The notes below the pieces were generated by a model. The model was not told the origin of the DNA, ran no database searches, and saw only the letters and a program-made list of their open reading frames with translations. Source: Prevotellaceae bacterium (GTDB lineage Bacteria; Bacteroidota; Bacteroidia; Bacteroidales; Muribaculaceae). Taken from it: a stretch of DNA of 64,000 bases. The DNA is taken from NCBI GenBank assembly GCA_021772015.1, contig JAETNS010000009.1, positions 1 through 64,000 of the forward strand, in the 5' to 3' direction. The translations under genes and the position numbers were made by a program. This document shows positions 45,194 through 54,610 of this stretch, piece by piece (positions within the stretch are counted from its first letter, which is position 1; the number at the start of each line of letters is the position of its first letter).

Positions 45194-47623
45194 TCAGAAA
45201 TCGACTGTCAGGCGAATATTGAACTGCCTGCGGGTAAGATAATTGGGGACAGCATACTGTATGTTGTTAACATCGGTCACCCAGTAATAACTGGAAACAT
45301 TGGATATATCAAGCAGATTGAAGACATCTACTCCGATCCATATGCTTTTGAACCATTTATGCAACCCGGAAGGAGCATCATCCTCCTTAAGAGGGGAGAG
45401 AAGGGCATAATTCAACCCCACATCAAGACGTTTATAGGCGGGAGCGCGGAAATACCCCTTGTCACGGGTAGAATGGGGAGCCGTAGTTGGAAGCCCATCC
45501 GAGAATATTCCCCGCAACGAGAATTTAAGTTTCGGGAATTTCGGGAAATAATCGGTGAAGTATAGGGCGAAGGAATATCTCTGATCTGTAGGCCGAGGAA
45601 CAGTAACTCCATTCAGGTTTTCGCCGGTCTTCATTAAAGAGAAGCTGATCCATGAGTCTGTTCCGGGTACGAACTGGCCAAACAGTTTCAAGTCAAGTCC
45701 CATGGTGTAACCGTCGGTAAGATTGACTCCCTCATAAACGATCTTCAGATTGTCGATCTCATAAGGGATCAGACGGTTCAACTTTTTGTAATAAGCCTCT
45801 CCTGACAGTTTGAAAGGACGCCCCATTGCACGGAAAGTGTAATCGCCGCCCAAAATAAAATGTAGAGCCTGCTGAGATTTGATTTCATTGTTAAGAGAGA
45901 TGACAGTATTGCCATATCCGTCTTCCTCCGGACGACGGAACTCCTTATAGAATGGCTGCTGGTAATAAAGGCCCGTCGCGAAACGGAATGTCAGAGAGTT
46001 GTTGCGCTCCGGGATAAAAGCGACATTCAGTCGTGGAGACACCAGGAATTCTTTGTTGAAATCCCAATACGAAAAACGTATTCCTCCGTTAAAAGCGAAA
46101 TATCCGGCTGACGAGTTCAAACGATATGAGTCAGCCACATAAAAAGCCATACGGTTGGTCGACACATCATGATTGGAAGTCAGATTGTATATCATCCGTA
46201 TATTCTGGCCATCAGTGGGCAACGTGTATCCGGCAGAATCCCGCAGCTCCCATTCGCGAGTACGCTCCATGATAGTCTGATGGTTGAAATTGATCCCATA
46301 CGAAAGGTTATGGTTGTTGATGGAAGTGTGGCCGCTCAGCCCGAGGCCGAATACCGAAATCTTCAGCCTGTTTCTGGCATGCTCATGATAGCGTCCAACT
46401 CCAAGCTCTCCACCGATGGCATTGTCAGGATTGCCCTCGCCGGTTGTTCCGGCACGGTCAAGCCAGTATTCTCCGGAAATATCATACGCCACAAGCTCAT
46501 TCGTGAGATATCCTGACGCGAGAAGATTGAATGACGTAGAACGTGAGGGCTGATATTGCAGATTCAAAGCTCCGAAGTATGTCTCAAAACGGTCTTTCTC
46601 GCCACCATCAAAATATACTTTGAACGACTTTGCGTCAGATGAGGTTCCGAAATTGGTCTCGCGGCTCACCGGTACGAACTTATAGTTGTTGACTGATATA
46701 TTGCCAAGGAACGAGACTTTCCATTTTTTATTGAATTTAAAGACCATGTTGGTCTGGTAGTCAAAAAAGTTGGGGTCATACTCTCCCTTTGACTCCAAAG
46801 AACTAAGCAACGACGCGTTCCTTTTGTAACGTATACCATGAAGTTGTGAGAATTTCCCTTTACTTTGCCCGATAGTCAACGAACCACCCATCAAAGACAG
46901 GGACAGAGATCCCTCGAATGATTCAGGTTCACGATAGGATATGTCAAGAGCCGAGGACATCTTGTCTCCATATTCCACCCCGAAACCTCCGGTGGAGAAT
47001 CCGATAGCTCCGACCATATCCGGGTTGATCACCGACAGCCCCTCCTGCTGGCCCGATGAGACCAATTGAGGACGGTAAACCTCCACTCCATTGATATACA
47101 CGGAGTTCTCATCATATGTGCCGCCCCTTACGGAATATTGGCTCGACATCTCGTTGGATGAGTTTACTCCCGCGATCGTAGTCAACATGGACTCAACCGA
47201 CCCCCCGGTGGCATCGGCAGCCAGTTTATATGAATCCTTGTTGATCGTCTGCATCTGGCCTGTCTGTTTGCGAAAATCCGTAACCTCTATCTCCGAAAGA
47301 GCGTGATCCTTGGTTTTCATTCTGACAGTGAGAGCCATGTCTCCCTTGGGCTTTATCAATTGACGACGTAGCTCCTCGTATCCTATACATGTGAACACGA
47401 CCGTCAGGGTATCTGTCTGTGGAGCCGACAGCCGATAGGAACCATCAAGACCGGTATTGGTCCCGATAGCCGTACCGGCAATCCTGACTGTAACAAACTC
47501 CAACGGCTGATTGTCCATGTCAGACACTTTCCCGTGGATGGAGACCTGCGCGACAGCAGGGATCCAAGACACAACAAGGGCCACGAACAGCAACAATCTG
47601 GAAGATATGGTATTGAATCTCAT
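45194..47623 (-). CDS. TonB-dependent outer-membrane receptor with CarboxypepD-like domain
   Basis: 809 aa from ATG 47623. Signal peptide ~1-25, then a carboxypeptidase-regulatory-like beta domain (VSIHGKVSDMDNQPLEFVTV, ~27-110), a plug domain (SVRGGTYDENSVYINGVEVY) and a 22-strand barrel ending FNIRLTVDF with terminal Phe. It takes up a ligand using TonB energy. No SusD partner is present, so it is not a SusCD glycan system; iron-chelate, vitamin or peptide uptake is possible. Confidence 0.9.
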   Translation of the reverse strand: MRFNTISSRLLLFVALVVSWIPAVAQVSIHGKVSDMDNQPLEFVTVRIAGTAIGTNTGLDGSYRLSAPQTDTLTVVFTCIGYEELRRQLIKPKGDMALTVRMKTKDHALSEIEVTDFRKQTGQMQTINKDSYKLAADATGGSVESMLTTIAGVNSSNEMSSQYSVRGGTYDENSVYINGVEVYRPQLVSSGQQEGLSVINPDMVGAIGFSTGGFGVEYGDKMSSALDISYREPESFEGSLSLSLMGGSLTIGQSKGKFSQLHGIRYKRNASLLSSLESKGEYDPNFFDYQTNMVFKFNKKWKVSFLGNISVNNYKFVPVSRETNFGTSSDAKSFKVYFDGGEKDRFETYFGALNLQYQPSRSTSFNLLASGYLTNELVAYDISGEYWLDRAGTTGEGNPDNAIGGELGVGRYHEHARNRLKISVFGLGLSGHTSINNHNLSYGINFNHQTIMERTREWELRDSAGYTLPTDGQNIRMIYNLTSNHDVSTNRMAFYVADSYRLNSSAGYFAFNGGIRFSYWDFNKEFLVSPRLNVAFIPERNNSLTFRFATGLYYQQPFYKEFRRPEEDGYGNTVISLNNEIKSQQALHFILGGDYTFRAMGRPFKLSGEAYYKKLNRLIPYEIDNLKIVYEGVNLTDGYTMGLDLKLFGQFVPGTDSWISFSLMKTGENLNGVTVPRPTDQRYSFALYFTDYFPKFPKLKFSLRGIFSDGLPTTAPHSTRDKGYFRAPAYKRLDVGLNYALLSPLKEDDAPSGLHKWFKSIWIGVDVFNLLDISNVSSYYWVTDVNNIQYAVPNYLTRRQFNIRLTVDF

Positions 47624-47738
47624 CGTGATATCAAAATGGGAATAGATGGGAGACCAAGTATGAAACATCACTTGGTCATCAGTTATAATAACGCGAACTT
47701 CCCACAATAATTATATTCTGACGCTACATACCCGATTA

Positions 47739-47774
47739 TTTGTTTGTCATTGGATGAATAAATTCATAACTTTG
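47739..47774 (+). promoter_or_regulatory. Promoter of the DegT aminotransferase gene
   Basis: TTTG (47743-47746, with a second TTTG at 47739), 20 bases, TAACTTTG (47767-47774). Start of transcription near 47781, giving a very short leader of about 17 bases. Confidence 0.78.
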
Positions 47775-47797
47775 TGCCATAAAATCTATAAACACAG

Positions 47798-48955
47798 ATG
47801 ATCAAACTATCGTTGCCGCATCTTGCCGGGAAGGAAAAGGAATATGTCAACCAAGCGATAGAGTCGACATGGATTGTCCCTCTGGGTCCTTTTGTGGATG
47901 AATTTGAGCACCGTCTTGACTCCTATCTTGGAGAAGGGCGTGCCGTAGCGTTGTCGGCCGGGACAGCCGCCATACATCTCGGTCTTGTCATGGCCGGTGT
48001 AAAGACAGGTGACGAGGTGATATGCCAGTCGCTTACATTTTCCGCCAGCTGCAATCCCATAGTCTATCTTGGCGGGAAACCTGTTTTCATCGACAGCGAG
48101 AAAGATACTTGGAATCTTGATCCGGAACTTCTCGAACATGCCATTGAAGATCGGCTTCGGATCACTGGAAACCTCCCTGCAGCTATCGTGGCAGTCCATT
48201 TATATGGAATGCCGGCTAAGATGGATCGTATCACCGAGATCGCATCACGTTACGGAATACCTTTGGTGGAGGATGCCGCAGAAGCCCTCGGATCGGAATA
48301 CAACGGCCGCAAATGTGGCACTCTCGGCAATTTCGGGGCCTTGAGTTTCAACGGCAATAAAATAATCACGACCTCCGGAGGAGGAGCACTTATTTGCCGG
48401 ACAGAGGAGGAAGCCGACCGCGTCAGATTCCTCGCCACACAGGCCCGGGAAAATCGTCCATATTATTACCACAAGGAACTTGGATATAATTATCGTCTAA
48501 GCAACATATCGGCGGCCATAGGGTGCGCCCAGATAGAAGAATTACAGACAAGGGTTGAACGCCGGCGGCAAATCCACGCGATTTACCGCCAGTTGTTAAG
48601 CCAGATAGATGGGGTGACTGTTCATGACAACCCATCGCCGGAATTCAACTCAAATTTCTGGCTGTCGACAATTCTCATTGACAAGGCAAAGACCGGCAAG
48701 ACTCCGGACGAAATACGCCAGTCGCTACTAAGCCAAGGTATTGAGACTCGTCTGTTATGGCGGCCTATGAATATGCAACCGATTTACCAAAACTGCCCAT
48801 ATTACACGTCAATGGCCGACAACCAAACGGGAGAAACAGGGATAGGGGAGTGGTTGTTTGACAGAGGGCTATGCCTTCCAAGCGGCTCGTCACTGACGGA
48901 CAATGACATCTCTGTCGTGGTGGACTCTTTAAAAAACGCCATATCCATGAAATGA
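47798..48955 (+). CDS. DegT/DnrJ/EryC1/StrS sugar aminotransferase
   Basis: 385 aa PLP enzyme. GTAAIHLGLVMAGVKTGDEV, EDAAEALGSEYNG and the Schiff-base lysine K188 in SFNGNKIITTSGGGAL define the family, which aminates keto-sugar nucleotides. It resembles PglE/PseC-type 4-aminotransferases; LPHLAGKEKEYVNQAIESTW at the start fits. No dehydratase or acetyltransferase is next to it, so the rest of its pathway lies elsewhere. Confidence 0.92.
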   Translation: MIKLSLPHLAGKEKEYVNQAIESTWIVPLGPFVDEFEHRLDSYLGEGRAVALSAGTAAIHLGLVMAGVKTGDEVICQSLTFSASCNPIVYLGGKPVFIDSEKDTWNLDPELLEHAIEDRLRITGNLPAAIVAVHLYGMPAKMDRITEIASRYGIPLVEDAAEALGSEYNGRKCGTLGNFGALSFNGNKIITTSGGGALICRTEEEADRVRFLATQARENRPYYYHKELGYNYRLSNISAAIGCAQIEELQTRVERRRQIHAIYRQLLSQIDGVTVHDNPSPEFNSNFWLSTILIDKAKTGKTPDEIRQSLLSQGIETRLLWRPMNMQPIYQNCPYYTSMADNQTGETGIGEWLFDRGLCLPSGSSLTDNDISVVVDSLKNAISMK

Positions 48956-49016
48956 ACTTCATAGAGGCTCCCGATTGTTATTCTATCAAGAAGTGCCAAT
49001 TAAATGATTGTTGCTT

Positions 49017-49742
49017 ATGATAGTATTCGACCTTGATGACACCCTTTATAAGGAAGTCCATTACATCGATTCAGGAATCCGAGCCGTCGCCATCGATGCA
49101 GAAGAGGCCGGAGTAATGTCTGCGCAAGAAGCATACGATTTGATCAAAAATGCGCCAGACACCGCATCAGGATTCGACAGACTCGCGGCAGTTGCACTTG
49201 AGTCGGACTCATACGATCTCTTCGACATTCAACGTATGCTCGCCGTGTACCGCTATCATGTCCCGGAATTGACACTACCGGAGGATTCCTTAAAGATACT
49301 TGACTGGCTTAAATCCAAAGGAATCCCCATCGGCCTGATAACGGATGGGCGTAGCATAACCCAACGGGCAAAGATAAGAGCATTAGGACTTGACAACTAT
49401 ATCAAATCTGACAACATCATGATTTCGGAAGAAGTCGGATCTGACAAACATTGGCCGACTTCATTTGAACTGATAATGAAGCGAAATCCATCAGAGTCCT
49501 CGTTCACATATATCGGTGACAATCCCGAAAAAGACTTCTATTGGCCCAACAAGCTCGGATGGCATACTGTCATGCTCCTCGATACAGAGCATGTCAATAT
49601 TCATTCCCAGTATCTCACAGGAATTAAAGACAGCATGTACCTGCCTGCCAAAACCATATCGCTACTGACTGAAATCACTTGGCAAGATAATTCACTGAAA
49701 GAATATGCCGGGAAACGATCTCTTCATCATTCCCATTCATGA
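49017..49742 (+). CDS. HAD-superfamily hydrolase
   Basis: 241 aa. VFDLDDTLYKE (catalytic Asp pair), GLITDGRSITQRAK (motif II) and FTYIGDNPEKDFYWPNKLGW (motif IV) show a HAD phosphatase. ATG 49017 puts the first motif at residue 4, as usual. It follows the aminotransferase by 61 bases. Its last 68 bases overlap the NERD gene that runs toward it. Confidence 0.9.
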   Translation: MIVFDLDDTLYKEVHYIDSGIRAVAIDAEEAGVMSAQEAYDLIKNAPDTASGFDRLAAVALESDSYDLFDIQRMLAVYRYHVPELTLPEDSLKILDWLKSKGIPIGLITDGRSITQRAKIRALGLDNYIKSDNIMISEEVGSDKHWPTSFELIMKRNPSESSFTYIGDNPEKDFYWPNKLGWHTVMLLDTEHVNIHSQYLTGIKDSMYLPAKTISLLTEITWQDNSLKEYAGKRSLHHSHS

Positions 49743-50388
49743 CGGCTGCCTTTAATTGGTTGACAACTTCCCATTTGTCATTATAATTCGCCTGCGGATT
49801 ATTATCCAATATGTCTGTCAATATCTTTCCTACATCAGACGGATTACCTATATACGAATTCACCGGGAACTGACTGACATCTTTCAAAACACATTTGCCA
49901 TAGAAAATGATAACAGAAAAGAAAGGCACATCACCACAATACTTTAATATCTGTTTCAAAGCCTCAACATGGCCGTTATTCTGAAAGAATGGATTATAAA
50001 ATTGTTTTTTAATTTTAAGTCTTCTATAATTCAGCACTTGTGTCCAATATTTCTGATAACCCTTACCAAAAATCCATCCCTTGTAATCTTTGACCTCAAA
50101 AACTATTATCCCGACCCGTGTTGGCACAACCACATCAACCTGTGCATACCTATGCATCGGTTTGGGAACATAAAGATCATGAAAAATCGTATTCTTCGGG
50201 ATTCCAGCCTTAATCAAATCCAACAATAATCTTCGCTCAGAAGCTGTCCCACGATGTATGTCAGTGACAGTTTTTAATATTATTGTTTCCTTATGCCTTG
50301 TGATTTTCGTTTTAACACAACTTACAAGTCGTGATACGAGTATACCGCCCACAACCGCGAAAACAACCGCAGAAAAAATATCCGGCAT
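49675..50388 (-). CDS. Membrane-anchored NERD (nuclease-related) domain protein
   Basis: 237 aa. One membrane helix at ~5-25 (FSAVVFAVVGGILVSRLVSC) followed by a NERD domain (~50-165): GTASERRLLLDLIKAG, QVDVVVPTRVGIIVFEVKDYKGW with the D...ExK nuclease-like core. Family function is unproven; DNA processing is often supposed. ATG 50388 chosen over TTG 50418. Its 3' end overlaps the convergent HAD gene by 68 bases. Confidence 0.82.
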   Translation of the reverse strand: MPDIFSAVVFAVVGGILVSRLVSCVKTKITRHKETIILKTVTDIHRGTASERRLLLDLIKAGIPKNTIFHDLYVPKPMHRYAQVDVVVPTRVGIIVFEVKDYKGWIFGKGYQKYWTQVLNYRRLKIKKQFYNPFFQNNGHVEALKQILKYCGDVPFFSVIIFYGKCVLKDVSQFPVNSYIGNPSDVGKILTDILDNNPQANYNDKWEVVNQLKAAVMNGNDEEIVSRHILSVNYLAK

Positions 50389-50421
50389 AAAGATCCGTTC
50401 ACGCCCTTCCGGCGACAAAAG

Positions 50422-50443
50422 TTACATAATGGGGATTATGTAA
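50422..50443. other. Perfect stem-loop upstream of the NERD gene
   Basis: TTACATAAT, loop GGGG, ATTATGTAA, a perfect 9-bp dyad 34 bases before the NERD start. Read on the minus strand it is followed by CTTTTGTC, so it may terminate transcription from the DNA glycosylase gene. An operator for the NERD gene is the alternative. Confidence 0.5.
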
Positions 50444-50554
50444 AATAGACAAGAGAAGCAGATGGAATATCACCCCTATCTCACACTGAATGACATGACG
50501 CAACAACCATCATTGGGAAATGTCCCAAGATGGCCATCGTTGGAATATTGATCA

Positions 50555-51148
50555 TCAGATTATGCCAAGGTGACGGAACATACGGGCGTAATATTCCGCT
50601 TTTTGTGCCAATGGCAATGGATACGCACGACTTGTAGATGGCATTCGCCATATTTCCAACCCATCGGGTGCGATGACCATAGTTCCCATTTTGGGTATTT
50701 CCGTGCCGGTGATTCCGGCAATCACTCCAGCAGCTTTCTCACCAGTGGTGGCAACACTCCGACATGCGGGCATTTCTTTCAGAAGATCATATAACGGCAC
50801 AGGCTCGATTATATCAAGATATTTGTCAGAAGCGTTTCCTTTTAAACGACGTACAGCCCTGGCAGTATCGTTTAGGGCTATGTGTTTTTCTGTCATTAGC
50901 GCTCGTATGGCAGAGACATCAAATGTCCGGGAGTTTCTGTCATAGAGAGCATCTACATCCCCAAGAAAAAGCAAACCGCATATTTTCCAGAAATCATTGG
51001 TGCGGTTAGGATAATAAAAATCCATCGACCATCTATGATTTCCCGGAGGGAAAGTCCCCATTATCAGCACCTTAGCTCCATCAGGGACAAATGGAGGCCA
51101 TGGATGCCGCTCAATAGGCATATCTGTCTCATTATAAGCATCTTCCAT
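50555..51148 (-). CDS. Uracil/hypoxanthine-DNA glycosylase superfamily protein
   Basis: 197 aa. AKVLIMGTFPPGNHRWSMDFYY near residue 26 corresponds to the first catalytic-loop motif of UDG-fold enzymes, FWKICGLLFLGD follows, and ends such as MPSTSRAYPLPLAQKAEYY match the second (DNA-leucine) loop region of MUG/HDG-type members. It likely removes deaminated bases. The exact substrate class is uncertain. Confidence 0.78.
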   Translation of the reverse strand: MEDAYNETDMPIERHPWPPFVPDGAKVLIMGTFPPGNHRWSMDFYYPNRTNDFWKICGLLFLGDVDALYDRNSRTFDVSAIRALMTEKHIALNDTARAVRRLKGNASDKYLDIIEPVPLYDLLKEMPACRSVATTGEKAAGVIAGITGTEIPKMGTMVIAPDGLEIWRMPSTSRAYPLPLAQKAEYYARMFRHLGII

Positions 51149-51256
51149 ATGTCGGGTCCAATTAATTCATCTTTCACCGGCCCTGCAGATTAAACATTTG
51201 ATGGGTTTTCGGTGTCTATATATTAAACGTTTCACTTTCATTATTTGTATTACAGA

Positions 51257-51973
51257 ATGAAAAAATTAGTAGCCGAGTGCGTAGGGACAATGTTTCTCGT
51301 ACTCTTAGCCTGCGGTAGCGCAGTACTTGCCGGTCCAAGTATCGGTGGTCTTGGTATCGGACTATGTTTTGGCCTTGTCCTGCTATGTCTCGTTTACTGT
51401 ATCGGCAACATTTAGGGGTGTCATGTCAATCCTGCTGTCTCACTGGCGATGTGGCTTAGTGGCCGCATGAAGGCTGGCGAATTTGTTGGCTATGTTGTTG
51501 CCCAGCTAATCGGAGCTGCAATCGGCGCGGGATTCCTCTATTGGTTTGTGAACATGGCACCCGATTTTGCTTTTGGTGGCACCACCGCCGCATACGGCAG
51601 TCATGGCGCATGTCAGCTCGCGACCAATGTCATCCAGCCGGGTGCGAATGCCGGAATGGCATTGCTCGCCGAATGTCTGTTGACATTTTTCTTCGTTCTT
51701 GTAGTCCTTGGCGCAACGGATGAGAAACTTGGATTCGGGAAATTCGCAGGTCTCGCCATCGGTCTTGCCCTTGGGTTGGTGAATATTGTCGGGATTCCTG
51801 TTGACAATTGCTCTGTCAATCCGGCCCGCAGCTTCGGACCTGCCCTTTGGGACAGTGCGGCATGGCCGGATTTCTGGATTATGGTGGTTGGTCCGGTAGT
51901 CGGTGCCATAATAGCTGTGATCTGCTGGAAAGTTGTAGCCAACTATCGCAACAATAATGCGATCGAAGGCTGA
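51257..51973 (+). pseudogene. aqpZ: Aquaporin Z-like gene interrupted by an in-frame TAG
   Basis: Read through, 51257-51973 encodes 238 residues of a six-helix MIP channel. The start KKLVAECVGTMFLVLLACGS is that of AqpZ; NPA boxes lie at codons 58-60 (HVNPAVS) and 188-190 (SVNPARS). Codon 53 is TAG (51413-51415) in GNI-stop-GCHVNPA, where the family has serine (a TCG or TCA codon one base away). No frameshift is needed. An internal ATG at 51449 leaves 174 codons without the first NPA box. So this is a recent nonsense mutation, a base-call error, or a suppressed stop. Confidence 0.85.
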
Positions 51974-51996
51974 TATTCCTGTATGTCTTTCCAGAT

Positions 51997-52040
51997 AAAA
52001 ATGCCCGGAACCATCTCGAATGATGATTCCGGGCATTTTT
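51997..52040. terminator. Bidirectional terminator between aquaporin and efp
   Basis: AAAAATGCCCGGAA (51997-52010) and TTCCGGGCATTTTT (52027-52040) pair over 14 bases with a 16-base loop. A/T runs on both sides let it act for both convergent genes. Confidence 0.92.
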
Positions 52041-52065
52041 ATCTTTGTATCAGTGTGGTTCGTGA

Positions 52066-52632
52066 TCAGGCTTTCACTCGTTCGAGATAATCACCGGAAC
52101 GGGTATCTACACGGATTTTGTCGCCGATATTGCAGAAAAGAGGCACACGGACTGTTGCACCGGTCTCAACCTCCGCAGGTTTGAGAGTATTGGTGGCGGT
52201 GTCACCCTTGATGCCCGGTTCGGTGTATTTGATTTCAAGAACAACATTGGCAGGCATCTCGCAAGTCAGCACGGTCTCAGATGCGGCATGGACCATAGCC
52301 TCCACGATATCGCCATCTTTGAGGAACTGTACACCTTCGATGCTCTCACCGGGGACGATGATCTCCTCCCATGTCTCTGTATGAAGGAAATGATAGCCCA
52401 TCTCATCCTTGTAGGAGAACTGATAGGGACGACGCTCAATACGAACTTCGTTCACCTTCACACCGGAGTTCCAGGTCTTGTCAAGGATACGACCGGTCTT
52501 CACGTTACGAAGCTTGGTACGAACGAAAGCCGGACCTTTACCCGGTTTTACATGGAGGAATTCAACAATGAAGAAGTAGTTGCCATCGATGTCGAGGCAC
52601 ATGCCGTTCTTAAAATCAGCTGTTGTTGCCAT
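52066..52632 (-). CDS. efp: Elongation factor P
   Basis: 188 aa, the normal size with three beta domains. It helps ribosomes through polyproline stretches. The tip loop is VKPGKGPAF with Lys32 in the position that is modified in many bacteria. Domain III ends in [20 protein letters not shown], the usual C-terminus. Confidence 0.97.
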   Translation of the reverse strand: MATTADFKNGMCLDIDGNYFFIVEFLHVKPGKGPAFVRTKLRNVKTGRILDKTWNSGVKVNEVRIERRPYQFSYKDEMGYHFLHTETWEEIIVPGESIEGVQFLKDGDIVEAMVHAASETVLTCEMPANVVLEIKYTEPGIKGDTATNTLKPAEVETGATVRVPLFCNIGDKIRVDTRSGDYLERVKA

Positions 52633-52961
52633 AAAAAGTCTGTATGGGGTTTTATTAATGTTCTGTTATACTGTACTATTACGAGCCGGGGCGTAAATGA
52701 CGTGCAAAATTACAACTTTTCGATTAAAAATCCAAATATTGGTCAAAACATCTTATTATTGGTGTTTTAGTTTGATTACAGCCACATATTTAAGATTAAT
52801 ATGTTAATTTTGACAGTAAGTGTTAAACATGTAATGGCATTTGTCTGATCTGACTCGGATAGGCCATATTTACATATGCCAAAGATACAACTATACACAC
52901 ATCCCAATTGTTAAAATAACAAAAGGGATGAATAAGATCTTACCGTAACCCAGACCTAATT
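52633..52961. other. 329-base divergent intergenic region, efp and rprX-like genes
   Basis: It contains the efp promoter (52705-52736). On the plus strand TAATTTTG at 52805-52812 fits a -7 box, but the nearest TTTG (52771-52774) is 30 bases away, too far, so the sensor-kinase promoter is uncertain. No small gene or stable RNA was recognised in the rest. Confidence 0.55.
52705..52736 (-). promoter_or_regulatory. Promoter of efp
   Basis: On the minus strand: TTTG (52736-52733), 20 bases, TAATTTTG (52712-52705), about 73 bases before the start codon. Confidence 0.82.
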
Positions 52962-54518
52962 ATGAAAAAATCCACGATATGGCTGCTCACTGTGCTGATG
53001 GCGCTGACATTCATGGGGCTGCTCTACATACAGATAATATACATGGAGAGCATGATACGGATGCGCGACGACCAGTTTGCCGAGGGAGTAAGACGCAGCC
53101 TGTATGCAGTGTCTTCCCTTCTGGAACAAGACGAGACCAAATATTTTCTTGAGGAAGATGTGGCCGAAGTTGAATCTTCCTCGGTGTACACTCAATATGG
53201 CGGCACCCCACACCTTGGCGGTATAAAATACTCCTTCACCACCCACAGCGGTCTTGTCGGCGATGTGACCATAAAGTCTGACGCAGACAAGATATATAAG
53301 TTGCAGAACGACCAAAACAATGTAGCCACAAGCTATAATTCGATGCGTGAAGAACTGAAAGGACAATATTTGTACCAGAAAGGAATAATCGATGATGTGA
53401 TAATCAACATCATGAACAAGGCCGCCGAACGCCCGATCCAGGAACGCGCCGACTCCGTGTCCGTGCGCCGTTATTTGAAAAAAGAGCTTGCAAACAACGG
53501 ACTCGATCTTCCTTTTGAATTCGCCGTGGTCAGTCGCAATGGTCATGTGTTTTACCACTCCGGGGGATTCGGAAATATGAACCCCACGAATATGGAGAAC
53601 TCCATGTTTGTCCAGTCGCTTTTCCATAACGATCCGGCCAACAAAAAGAATTACCTTAAGGTATACTTCCCGTCAAAAGACAAATACATACTCAGCTCGC
53701 TGAAGTTCATGATCCCGTCATTTATCTTCACATTCATATTGCTGATAGTGTTTCTTTACACAATCATATTGGCCTTCCGTCAGAAAAAGCTGACTGAAAT
53801 GAAAAATGATTTCATAAACAACATGACCCATGAATTCAAGACACCTATATCGACTATCTCATTAGCCGCACAGATGCTGAACGACCCGTCTGTGAGGAAG
53901 TCTCCGACAATGCTTCAGCATATCTCCGGCGTGATCAACGACGAGACCAAACGTCTAAGGTTCCAGGTTGAGAAAGTGTTGCAGATGTCAATGTTTGACA
54001 AAAAGAAAGGGACTTTGCGATTGCAAGATGTCGATGCCAACACGCTTATATCCAACGTGGTCAACACTTTCCGCCTGAAAGTTGAGAAATATGGTGGCCA
54101 CATAGCCGCCCACTTCGACGCAGAAGACGCTATCGTCAATATCGATGAGATGCACTTCACAAATGTGATCTTCAACTTGCTTGACAATGCTGTAAAATAC
54201 CGCAAGGAAGACACACCGCTCGAATTGACGATAACGACCAAAAACCTCCCCGGAGACAAGCTGCTGATAACTATAGCCGATAATGGCATTGGGATAAAAA
54301 AGGAGGATTTGAAAAAAATATTCGAGAAATTTTTCCGGGTCTCAACAGGCAACAGGCACGATGTCAAAGGATTCGGTCTGGGGTTGGCGTATGTCCACAA
54401 AATGCTCGGACTGATGGACGGCTCCATAACCGCCGAAAGCGACCTTGGCAAAGGGACCCGTTTCATAATCACGTTGCCTCTTCTCTCGTCAGAAGATGAG
54501 AACAGGGAGAAAGAATGA
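52962..54518 (+). CDS. rprX: Sensor histidine kinase, RprX-like
   Basis: 518 aa. Membrane helix 1 at ~6-28, a periplasmic sensor domain to ~245, helix 2 (SFIFTFILLIVFLYTIILAF), then HisKA with phospho-accepting His290 in NNMTHEFKTPIST and an HATPase domain (N box NLLDNAVKYRK, ADNGIGIKKEDL, GFGLGLAYVHKML). No HAMP domain is evident. Length and pairing with the next gene match RprX/RprY of Bacteroides fragilis. The signal sensed is unknown. Confidence 0.88.
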   Translation: MKKSTIWLLTVLMALTFMGLLYIQIIYMESMIRMRDDQFAEGVRRSLYAVSSLLEQDETKYFLEEDVAEVESSSVYTQYGGTPHLGGIKYSFTTHSGLVGDVTIKSDADKIYKLQNDQNNVATSYNSMREELKGQYLYQKGIIDDVIINIMNKAAERPIQERADSVSVRRYLKKELANNGLDLPFEFAVVSRNGHVFYHSGGFGNMNPTNMENSMFVQSLFHNDPANKKNYLKVYFPSKDKYILSSLKFMIPSFIFTFILLIVFLYTIILAFRQKKLTEMKNDFINNMTHEFKTPISTISLAAQMLNDPSVRKSPTMLQHISGVINDETKRLRFQVEKVLQMSMFDKKKGTLRLQDVDANTLISNVVNTFRLKVEKYGGHIAAHFDAEDAIVNIDEMHFTNVIFNLLDNAVKYRKEDTPLELTITTKNLPGDKLLITIADNGIGIKKEDLKKIFEKFFRVSTGNRHDVKGFGLGLAYVHKMLGLMDGSITAESDLGKGTRFIITLPLLSSEDENREKE

Positions 54519-54610
54519 CATGTTCCACGAAAAGGAGGAAATAAACTTTACTTTCGTGAACAAATCACAATAGTTAAATCTTATATAAATATAATAAAAA
54601 CTTTCAGACT

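Noticed and set aside
51449..51973. The 174-codon frame as a complete short channel protein
   Set aside because: It lacks helix 1, helix 2 and the first NPA box, which are encoded in the same frame just upstream of the TAG codon; it is a fragment, not a gene of its own.
52956..53627. 223-codon minus-strand frame opposite rprX
   Set aside because: A His/Tyr-rich translation without structure, fully within the kinase gene; a mirror of its codon bias.
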